Source: Bacteroidota bacterium (GTDB lineage: Bacteria > Bacteroidota > Bacteroidia > Flavobacteriales > Flavobacteriaceae). Taken from it: 5,601 nt of DNA. The translations under genes and the position numbers were made by a program. The DNA is taken from the NCBI GenBank assembly GCA_023393485.1, contig JAEWLD010000172.1, positions 1-5,601 on the forward strand, given 5' to 3'. Below, one piece after another: positions 1 to 5,436 of the stretch (position 1 is its first letter; every line of letters starts with the position of its first letter). The notes beneath the pieces were generated by a model. The model was given only the letters and a program-made list of their open reading frames with translations. It ran no database searches and was not told where the DNA came from.

Positions 1-2
1 GT

Positions 3-35
3 AAACCCCAAAGGTTTTGAAAACCTTTGGGGTTT
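3..35. terminator. Strong hairpin, probable terminator of the minus-strand membrane protein gene
   Basis: A perfect inverted repeat has a 16-bp stem (arms 3-18 and 20-35) and a single formal loop base, so in RNA the innermost A-U pairs would open. Each stem has a CCCC/GGGG core and A-rich/U-rich ends, giving a U-run at the 3' side on either strand. It lies about 58 bp beyond the stop codon of the minus-strand gene ending at 94. That placement suits a factor-independent terminator, possibly bidirectional if a gene on the left converges. The bases beyond the left edge, where a longer U-tract might sit, cannot be seen. Confidence 0.72.
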
Positions 36-93
36 GCCTTTCCAAAATAACCGTTTCCAAAATCCTCGAATTACGGCAATCCCGCAAAAAAAC

Positions 94-1023
94 CTAAAGC
101 TGTAAAAAAAACAAAAACATCGCCGTAGCGATCACGACTCCTAAAATGATGTCTTCCTTAATTGTCGGCGGCCTGTACTCGATTGTCGCTGTGGCCATAA
201 ACGACAACGGCGCAATCGTATAAATCAACAAATCATTACTTTTCACCGGCGAAATCAAAAAAACCAGCACCCCGATGAAAAACGAAAACACGATTTGCTT
301 ATACGATGACTGCAGCTGCAGCGGCCGATTGGTCAACGTGAAAATCATCGCCATGGAAAAATATAAAGCTACGACAGTGTAGGCTGACAACGCAATGTTT
401 TGGGTCTGATCGGTGAAATAATCGATTGAAAAGTCTGTTTGCATCCTGGCGAGAAAATGTCCGAAAACCGCTTCATCGAACACAAAAGCGTAAAGCGCGA
501 ACAATGCCAAAATCGCAGCGCCCGCAATAAACGGCAAAATCCAGTTTCGGTAATCGCTGGCAGCGTGGAAAATGATCGATATGAAAACGAGCACAATAAA
601 CAATATCGCCCAAAAGTGAAACAGCGCGGCAACAAAAATCCATAAAGACGCGTCAAAAATCTTTTCTTTCGACGCCTTCAGCGAGTGCATCGAAACCAGT
701 CTGCGCAGCGCCAAAATCACGAACAAATTTGAAATCAGCAGGTTTGGATTATTCAGAAGCGAAGGAAAAAAAACCAAAAACATCAGATAGAAAAGAACCG
801 TGTAAGCACTTTTTCGCGTAATCGAATTTTTTTTAGCGATAAAATTCGTAATGAAGATTGAGCCGACAATAACGGCCCAAAGGCCTGATACCGTGAGCCA
901 ATCGCCGGCAGGGCTCGCGCCGGAAAGCCGCCCGAACTGGTACATCAGAAAGAAAACGGTTGCCGCAATAGCGACCAAAACATAATTAAGCGGCGTAGAT
1001 TTTCTAAAAAGGCTTGTAAACAT
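94..1023 (-). CDS. Polytopic inner-membrane protein of unknown function (DUF6427-like)
   Basis: A 309-residue, very hydrophobic protein. Probable membrane segments lie near residues 12-30, 43-62, 74-90, 94-106, 125-152 (probably two), 161-182, 209-230, 243-258, 264-281 and 291-308, so about nine to eleven helices. No signal peptide, soluble domain or catalytic motif is visible. The short N-terminus (MFTSLFRKSTPLNY) and the position beside the DUF6341-like gene and purD match what I remember of the Flavobacteriia family DUF6427; this is recognition from memory, not a search. The ATG at 1021-1023 is preferred because the sequence just upstream is an A/T-rich intergenic stretch and the N-terminus looks family-like. 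No good promoter is visible on this strand; the best -7 candidate, at 1064-1071, has one mismatch and no -33 partner. No biochemical role can be assigned. A polytopic protein of this kind could be a transporter or an envelope biosynthesis factor. Confidence 0.85.
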   Translation of the reverse strand: MFTSLFRKSTPLNYVLVAIAATVFFLMYQFGRLSGASPAGDWLTVSGLWAVIVGSIFITNFIAKKNSITRKSAYTVLFYLMFLVFFPSLLNNPNLLISNLFVILALRRLVSMHSLKASKEKIFDASLWIFVAALFHFWAILFIVLVFISIIFHAASDYRNWILPFIAGAAILALFALYAFVFDEAVFGHFLARMQTDFSIDYFTDQTQNIALSAYTVVALYFSMAMIFTLTNRPLQLQSSYKQIVFSFFIGVLVFLISPVKSNDLLIYTIAPLSFMATATIEYRPPTIKEDIILGVVIATAMFLFFLQL

Positions 1024-1043
1024 GCTGATATTTTATACTTTTG
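1014..1043 (+). promoter_or_regulatory. Bacteroidota-type sigma-A promoter for the small membrane protein gene
   Basis: TTG at 1014-1016 is followed after exactly 19 bp by TACTTTTG at 1036-1043, a full match to the Bacteroidota -7 consensus TAnnTTTG at consensus spacing. Transcription would start around 1048-1051, about 36-40 nt before the ATG at 1087. The -33 element lies inside the first codons of the divergent minus-strand membrane protein gene, so the two genes share overlapping 5' ends. Confidence 0.6.
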
Positions 1044-1086
1044 TAAATGTAAAATAACGCATACAAAATAACTAATATAAACTCCA

Positions 1087-1317
1087 ATGAGGGCATTTTT
1101 TGAAGGAATCCAGACGTTGTTCGTAGACTATTTGTTTGTGCCGTACGACTTTTTCAGGCATCTCGAGCCATCAACCTGGTGGGGCGCCAATACAATGAAC
1201 TGGATTTTTATGGCTATCTGCGCAAGCGCAACTTACTATTGGTGCAAACAACTCAAGGTGCACAAAGACACCGGTGAAGAATACCAGGACACCACGGCGC
1301 ATTCATTCTTAAAGTAA
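1087..1317 (+). CDS. Small single-pass membrane protein (DUF6341-like)
   Basis: A 76-residue protein. Residues 1-33 form an amphipathic, aromatic-rich region (LFVDYLFVPYDFFRHLEP), followed by WWGAN and one clear transmembrane helix at about 35-52. The short polar C-terminus carries KQLKVHKDTGEEYQDTTAH and ends in SFLK. The pattern, with WW before the helix, YWCKQL after it and an acidic QDTTAHSFLK end, matches the DUF6341 family that I recall as nearly invariant beside purD in Flavobacterium-type genomes. Some genome annotations may give such genes enzyme names, but nothing here supports an enzyme. The ATG at 1087 lies 43 bp downstream of a good promoter. It is divergent from the polytopic membrane protein gene and convergent with purD. 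The function is unknown; a small partner or regulator of a membrane complex is one possibility. Confidence 0.85.
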   Translation: MRAFFEGIQTLFVDYLFVPYDFFRHLEPSTWWGANTMNWIFMAICASATYYWCKQLKVHKDTGEEYQDTTAHSFLK

Positions 1318-1330
1318 GAACTCATTTAAG

Positions 1331-1374
1331 ATTTTCAGCTTTGGCTGCAAAATGATTTTCGTTTCAAACGGAAA
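1331..1374. terminator. Two hairpins between convergent genes, probable bidirectional terminator
   Basis: The first hairpin pairs ATTTT and CAGC (1331-1339) with GCTG and AAAAT (1344-1353) around a TTTG loop, with C1348 bulged. The second pairs 1356-1364 with 1366-1374 (TTTTCGTTT against AAACGGAAA, one G-U pair), with a very small loop. They lie between the stop of the small membrane protein gene (1317) and the stop of purD (1392), where convergent transcripts must end. Neither is followed by a long U-tract, so termination is inferred mainly from position. Confidence 0.45.
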
Positions 1375-1384
1375 GCTTAAGCTT
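1373..1384. repeat. Short tandem palindrome (AAGCTT twice)
   Basis: The hexamer AAGCTT occurs twice in a row, so the whole 12-mer is its own reverse complement. It sits just downstream of the purD stop codon. It may contribute to the terminator region of the convergent pair, or it may be chance in an AT-rich stretch. Confidence 0.3.
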
Positions 1385-1391
1385 AATTGAA

Positions 1392-2663
1392 TTACAAGTC
1401 AAAGCCGATATCGGTTCTAAAATACATCTTATCAAAGCTGATCAAACCGATGCTTTGGTAAGATTTTTTTATGGCCGAATCAAACCTGTCTCCAAACGAG
1501 GTCACAGCCAAAACCCGGCCGCCGTTTGAAACCACTGTTCCGTTTTCGAATTTGGTTCCGGCGTGGAAAATAATCGATTCGGTCACATTCTCAAATCCCG
1601 AAATCACTTTGCCTTTTTGATAATCTTCTGGATAACCGCCGGAAACCATCATGATTGTCGCGGCGCTGCGCGGGTTGATTTGCAAAGTGGCTTGCGATAA
1701 TGTCTGGGTTGCGACGGCTTCAAACAATTCCATAATGTCCGATTGCAAACGCGGAATCACGACTTCGGTTTCAGGATCGCCCATGCGGACATTGTACTCA
1801 ATTACGAACGGTTCGTCTTTTACCTTAATCAGTCCGATAAACACGAATCCTTTATAGTCGATGCCGTCTTTTTGCAAACCCTCAATCGTTGGCTTTACGA
1901 TTCGCGTCTCGATTTTCTCCATCAGAAGATCATCGGCGAACGGAACCGGAGAAACCGCGCCCATGCCGCCGGTATTGAGTCCTGTATCGCCTTCACCGAT
2001 GCGTTTGTAGTCTTTGGCTGTCGGTAAAATTTTGTAGCTTTTTCCATCGGTCAAAACAAAACAACTCAATTCGATGCCATCCAAAAATTCCTCGATGACC
2101 ACTTTTGCGCTCGCGTTGCCGAACTTTTCGCCGACAAGCATCAACCTGAGTTCGGCTTTTGCCTCTTCCAAACCCTCGAGGATTACAACGCCTTTGCCCG
2201 CAGCCAAACCATCGGCTTTCAAAACATACGGTGGCTGCAAAGTTTCAAGAAATTTACAGCCTTCTTCAACAGTGTCTTTCGTAAAACTGTCATAAGCCGC
2301 GGTCGGAATATTGTGACGAATCAGGAATTGTTTAGCGAATTCCTTGCTGCCTTCAAGCTGCGCGCCCAATTTTGACGGCCCGATAACCGGAATGTGCGCA
2401 AGCGCTCCATCATTTTTAAAAAAATCGTAAATGCCTTTGACAAGCGGATCTTCCGGCCCGACAACAACCATATCGACGCTTTCTCGGATTGCGAACGCCT
2501 TGATCGAATCAAAATCGGTCGGGGCAATGTCAACATTCGAAGCCAATACCGCGGTTCCCGCATTTCCGGGCGCGACGAACAATTGTGTACATTTTGGGCT
2601 TTGAATGATTTTCCAGGCCAGCGCGTGTTCGCGTCCGCCGGATCCGAGGAGTAATACTGTCAT
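1392..2663 (-). CDS. purD: Phosphoribosylamine-glycine ligase (GAR synthetase)
   Basis: Catalyses the second step of de novo purine synthesis in the cytosol: ATP, glycine and 5-phosphoribosylamine give glycinamide ribonucleotide. The 423-residue length is normal for the stand-alone bacterial enzyme. The N-terminal domain begins with LLLGSGGREHALAW (residues 4-17) and has APGNAGT (31-37) and VVVGPEDPLVKG (66-77). The ATP-grasp domain starts near 103 and carries KADGLAAGKGVV (149-160), the IEEFLDGIELS strand (190-200), DTGLNTGGMGA (226-236) and the metal-binding IEYNVRMGDPETE segment (288-300). The C-terminal domain includes IMMVSGGYP and NGGRVLAVTS. No key motif is missing. The ATG at 2661-2663 puts the nucleotide-binding loop at the usual distance from the N-terminus. 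It is convergent with the small membrane protein gene and divergent from the polysaccharide operon. Confidence 0.98.
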   Translation of the reverse strand: MTVLLLGSGGREHALAWKIIQSPKCTQLFVAPGNAGTAVLASNVDIAPTDFDSIKAFAIRESVDMVVVGPEDPLVKGIYDFFKNDGALAHIPVIGPSKLGAQLEGSKEFAKQFLIRHNIPTAAYDSFTKDTVEEGCKFLETLQPPYVLKADGLAAGKGVVILEGLEEAKAELRLMLVGEKFGNASAKVVIEEFLDGIELSCFVLTDGKSYKILPTAKDYKRIGEGDTGLNTGGMGAVSPVPFADDLLMEKIETRIVKPTIEGLQKDGIDYKGFVFIGLIKVKDEPFVIEYNVRMGDPETEVVIPRLQSDIMELFEAVATQTLSQATLQINPRSAATIMMVSGGYPEDYQKGKVISGFENVTESIIFHAGTKFENGTVVSNGGRVLAVTSFGDRFDSAIKKSYQSIGLISFDKMYFRTDIGFDL

Positions 2664-2682
2664 GATTGTGTTGTTGTTGGCG

Positions 2683-2690
2683 CAAAATTA
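2683..2690 (-). promoter_or_regulatory. Probable -7 element of the purD promoter
   Basis: Read on the minus strand these bases are TAATTTTG, a full match to the Bacteroidota TAnnTTTG element, 19 bp before the purD ATG. The expected -33 position (about 2710-2714) reads TTTT rather than TTTG, so that half is degenerate, but the upstream DNA is very A/T-rich. The implied 5' leader would be only about 12-15 nt. No PurR-like operator or purine riboswitch can be recognised. Confidence 0.4.
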
Positions 2691-2741
2691 GGCGGTTTAT
2701 CGCTGAAATAAAATTTAAATTTTTAAAAAGTTCGTTTTGGG

Positions 2742-2772
2742 TTTGAGCGTTTTCCGATAAGTCCTATTTTTG
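2742..2772 (+). promoter_or_regulatory. Bacteroidota-type sigma-A promoter for the polysaccharide operon
   Basis: TTTG at 2742-2745 is followed after exactly 19 bp by TATTTTTG at 2765-2772. Both elements match the Bacteroidota housekeeping consensus (TTTG, 19-21 bp, TAnnTTTG). It faces the polysaccharide genes and is divergent from the purD promoter, with an A/T-rich stretch at 2707-2729 between them. The start would be about 2777-2780, leaving about 250 nt of leader before the GTG at 3031. No closer promoter matching the consensus was found upstream of that gene. Confidence 0.6.
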
Positions 2773-2777
2773 GAGAA

Positions 2778-3030
2778 CACCAAGACAATTGACCACGAGA
2801 GAGATCCGTGAAACTGCCAGGGCGAAATCGGGCAAACTGCTGCGGTGAATGTGGACAAAAAAAAATCGAAACGCGTATTGCTTCACACCAATAAAAGATT
2901 TTTTTACAGCTTGAGGAAAATCGTGAAAGCGCCAGGCCCGGTTGTTTTGATTATTGCCTCTGGTGCAACCGCAATTAACTTGCTAACGTTCAAGCACCGG
3001 ATAGTGCAGCGACGCAGTAAAATATAAACA
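2778..3030 (+). other. Long 5' leader of the polysaccharide operon, no confident gene
   Basis: This stretch separates the predicted promoter from the first operon gene and has no recognisable protein, tRNA or known riboswitch. What can be seen: a repeated AAACTGC (2811-2817 and 2834-2840); a 19-codon frame that would need TTG as start (2789-2848); and a 60-codon frame that would need GTG as start (2845-3027). The last has a lysine/arginine-rich N-terminus and a short hydrophobic middle (GPVVLIIASGATAINLLTF). It ends 3 bases before the next gene, in the same frame. An imperfect stem-loop occupies 2962-2998. The leader could be regulatory RNA, a leader-peptide region, or remnant sequence from earlier exchange of polysaccharide genes; the sequence alone does not decide. 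Confidence 0.45.
2962..2998 (+). other. Imperfect stem-loop in the operon leader
   Basis: GGTGC (2962-2966) pairs with GCACC (2994-2998). Inside, AAC (2967-2969) can pair with GTT (2988-2990), and GCAA (2971-2974) pairs with TTGC (2980-2983) around a TTAAC loop. The three short helices stack with asymmetric internal loops. It ends 32 nt before the GTG start. No U-tract follows, so it does not look like a simple terminator or attenuator. Helices this short may arise by chance. Confidence 0.25.
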
Positions 3031-4353
3031 GTGCTCAAAATTTTCGACTTATCGCTAAAACTCAACGGCTTTCCAATCGGCAAAGCGCGCGAAAAGCTGT
3101 GCGAAATTTTGGCCATTCCCGAAAATGACTATTCAACGTTCATCGAGGACAAAAAGCGCGAAATCGTCCAATTTCATCAGCAAAACAACCCGTTCTACCA
3201 AAGTATTGCCGGAACCGACCGGATTGACAAATGGGAAAACGTCCCAATCATGAAAAAGTCCGATCTGCAACGTCCGCTCACTGAGCGATTGTCTGCCGGC
3301 TATTCGCCCAAAAACGTTTTCATCAATAAAACTTCGGGTTCGAGCGGCGATCCGATGACATTCGCGAAAGACAAATTCTGTCACGCGCTGATCTGGGCCA
3401 ATATCATGCGCCGGTGGAATTGGCACGGCATCGATTACAATTCATCGCTTCAGGCCAGGTTTTATGGCCGGACATTGGATTTTGCCGCGGGGCTGAAATT
3501 GAAACTCAAGGACATTTTTAGCCGGCGTTACCGGTTTGATATTTTCGATTTTTCGGATTCGGGAATCGATAAGATGCTCGCGGTCTTTAAATCAAAAAAG
3601 TTCGACTACATCAACGGCTACACGAATTCGATTTTACTTCTGGCGAAGCATTTACGGTCAAAAAACATCATCTTAAAAGACATTTGCCCGACACTGAAAG
3701 TCTGCATCACTACTTCTGAAATGCTTTTTAACGACGACCGACGATTCCTCGAATACTGGCTCGGTGTGCCGATCGTCAATGAATATGGCGCAGCCGAACT
3801 CGATTTGATCGCAATTGAAAACCAACAAGGCCAGTGGCAGGTGAATGCCGAAACCTGTTTTGTTGAAATTCTCGATGACCATGGAAATATTCTGCCAAAC
3901 GGCCAGCAAGGACGAATTGTGGTCACATCGCTTTACAACAAAGCACATCCGATGATTCGGTATGAGGTCAATGACATCGGCGTACTCGATGAAAAAAGCA
4001 CCGCAAAAAAACCGATTCTCAAAACACTGATTGGCCGTACCAACGACATTGCCATTTTGCCTAGCGGCAAACGTTCGCCCGGAATGACATTCTATTCAAT
4101 TACAAAAAAACTTTTTGACGATGATGGAAATGTCGTCGAATTCATCATCAAACAAGTAAAAACAGATACTTTTGACATTGAATATGTCAGCCACCGGCCG
4201 CTATCGAATCACGAAAAAACACTATATTCAAAAATCCTGTGCGACTATCTCGAACCTGGACTGACATTCAATTTCAACCAAACGGCTGTTTCAGCGCGGG
4301 GAAAAAGCGGCAAACTGAAACAATTCGTTTCGTTACTAAAAACGGACAAATAA
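3031..4353 (+). CDS. PaaK/CapK-like adenylate-forming enzyme of a polysaccharide operon
   Basis: A 440-residue member of the ANL (adenylate-forming) superfamily, related to phenylacetate-CoA ligase PaaK and the capsule protein CapK. Visible motifs in order: the family N-terminus with IEDKKREIVQFHQQNNPFY (38-56), the phosphate-binding loop TSGSSGDPMTF (101-111), the nucleotide-site NEYGAAE (250-256), RYEVNDIG (310-317), the hinge region IGRTND (334-339), and a C-terminal ARGKSGKLKQF (422-432) with candidate catalytic lysines. The set appears intact, so adenylation of a carboxylic acid is likely, but the acid and acceptor cannot be read from the sequence. In polysaccharide loci such proteins are thought to activate an acyl group or amino acid for attachment to a sugar; this is inference. 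The start is GTG: a TAA stop lies in frame at 3025-3027 and the next in-frame ATG (residue 74) would remove conserved sequence. It is the first operon gene, and its stop directly abuts the next ATG. Confidence 0.9.
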   Translation: MLKIFDLSLKLNGFPIGKAREKLCEILAIPENDYSTFIEDKKREIVQFHQQNNPFYQSIAGTDRIDKWENVPIMKKSDLQRPLTERLSAGYSPKNVFINKTSGSSGDPMTFAKDKFCHALIWANIMRRWNWHGIDYNSSLQARFYGRTLDFAAGLKLKLKDIFSRRYRFDIFDFSDSGIDKMLAVFKSKKFDYINGYTNSILLLAKHLRSKNIILKDICPTLKVCITTSEMLFNDDRRFLEYWLGVPIVNEYGAAELDLIAIENQQGQWQVNAETCFVEILDDHGNILPNGQQGRIVVTSLYNKAHPMIRYEVNDIGVLDEKSTAKKPILKTLIGRTNDIAILPSGKRSPGMTFYSITKKLFDDDGNVVEFIIKQVKTDTFDIEYVSHRPLSNHEKTLYSKILCDYLEPGLTFNFNQTAVSARGKSGKLKQFVSLLKTDK

Positions 4354-5436
4354 ATGAAAATCACGATAGTTGCCGGCGCCAGGCCGAATTTCATCAAGAT
4401 TGCACCGATCATCAAAGCAATTCAGGCGGCAAGACAGGACGGGAAAAACATCTCCTATCGACTCGTGCACACCGGCCAGCATTATGACAAAAACCTCAGC
4501 GATACTTTTTTTGAGGAATTGAGCATTCCGCTCCCGCACGCAAATCTTGAAGTCAAAAGCGGTTCGCAAGCCGTACAGACTGCGGCAATCATGATTGCGT
4601 TTGAGAAAGAGCTTGAGGCCTATCCGGCTGATTTGGTTTTGGTTGTCGGCGATGTCAATTCAACGATGGCCTGCGCAATCGTCGCCAAGAAAATGCATAC
4701 TAAAGTTGCGCATGTCGAGGCCGGAATTCGTTCCGGCGACATGGACATGCCCGAAGAAATCAACAGAATCGTGACTGACAGCATTACTGATTACTTCTTT
4801 ACGACATCAGTCACCGCCAGCGAAAATCTGTTGAAATACGGCGCAGACAAAAACAATGTACACTTTGTGGGAAACGTCATGATCGATACGCTTTTGGGCA
4901 ACCTCAGCCGGATTCAAAAGCCGGATTTCTGGGACAGGTTTGGTCTTGAAAAAGACAATTATGTGATTTTGACATTACATCGGCCCTCAAATGTGGACGA
5001 GGAAAAATCACTCGTCGATTTGCTGAAAGGAATTGATAGAATGTGCGAAGGCAAAAAAGTCATTTTCCCGATCCATCCGCGCACAAAGGCAATTCTCGGC
5101 GAGCAGAAGATCGATTTGAAAAATATCATTTTCACCGAGCCGCAAGGTTATCTCAACTTTATGTTCCTGATCAAAAATGCTTTTGCCGTTATCACTGATT
5201 CGGGCGGCATTTCTGAGGAAACAACTGTCCTGAAAGTGCCGTGTTTTACGATGCGCACCACGACCGAACGGCCTGAAACGCAAACCGTCGGCACCAATAC
5301 ACTCGTCGGGATTACAATTGAAAATCTGGAGAAAGCCTACGCCGATTTCCTGAAAAACGGCAAAGGCGAAAGCGGTATCCCTGAGCTTTGGGACGGAAAA
5401 GCTTCACGGCGCATCATCGATATTTTAATCAATTGA
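4354..5436 (+). CDS. wecB: UDP-N-acetylglucosamine 2-epimerase, non-hydrolysing (WecB type)
   Basis: Interconverts UDP-GlcNAc and UDP-ManNAc in the cytosol, providing an activated sugar for surface polysaccharide. The 360-residue length fits the family. Residues matching those known from the Escherichia coli enzyme are present: R10 and K15 in GARPNFIK, D100 in VVGDVNST, E122 in HVEAG, E134/E135 and R138 in MPEEINR, and H209 in LTLHRPSN. The UDP-binding C-terminal half has PIHPRT (239-244), TDSGGISEE (281-289) and TTERPET (303-309). HTGQHYDKNLSD (39-50) and the compact MPEEINR segment resemble a branch that also includes enzymes for modified sugars such as WbpI, so the substrate could be a derivative of UDP-GlcNAc. 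The ATG follows the preceding TAA with no gap, and the last base of its TGA is shared with the next ATG, indicating translational coupling. Confidence 0.93.
   Translation: MKITIVAGARPNFIKIAPIIKAIQAARQDGKNISYRLVHTGQHYDKNLSDTFFEELSIPLPHANLEVKSGSQAVQTAAIMIAFEKELEAYPADLVLVVGDVNSTMACAIVAKKMHTKVAHVEAGIRSGDMDMPEEINRIVTDSITDYFFTTSVTASENLLKYGADKNNVHFVGNVMIDTLLGNLSRIQKPDFWDRFGLEKDNYVILTLHRPSNVDEEKSLVDLLKGIDRMCEGKKVIFPIHPRTKAILGEQKIDLKNIIFTEPQGYLNFMFLIKNAFAVITDSGGISEETTVLKVPCFTMRTTTERPETQTVGTNTLVGITIENLEKAYADFLKNGKGESGIPELWDGKASRRIIDILIN

Noticed and set aside
39..63. Direct repeat TTTCCAAAAT (39-48 and 54-63) next to the left terminator
   Set aside because: Only two short AT-rich copies with a 15-bp period and no associated gene or element; too little to suggest a repeat family or attachment site.
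439..645. Open frames antisense to the polytopic membrane protein, plus a 95-codon same-strand frame at 369-656
   Set aside because: Both lie wholly inside a convincing membrane protein gene, with arginine/serine- or lysine-rich compositions typical of shadow frames.
1651..2654. Several open frames overlapping purD on both strands
   Set aside because: The purD reading frame is intact with all family motifs; the overlapping frames have no recognisable domains.
2904..3116. 70-codon minus-strand open frame across the operon leader and the start of the PaaK-like gene
   Set aside because: It overlaps a clearly recognised coding start, has no recognisable motif, and lies antisense to the predicted leader; most likely chance.
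3618..3948. Two overlapping minus-strand frames of 91 and 102 codons inside the PaaK-like gene
   Set aside because: They lie across conserved motifs of the sense protein and differ only by frame; no family resemblance.
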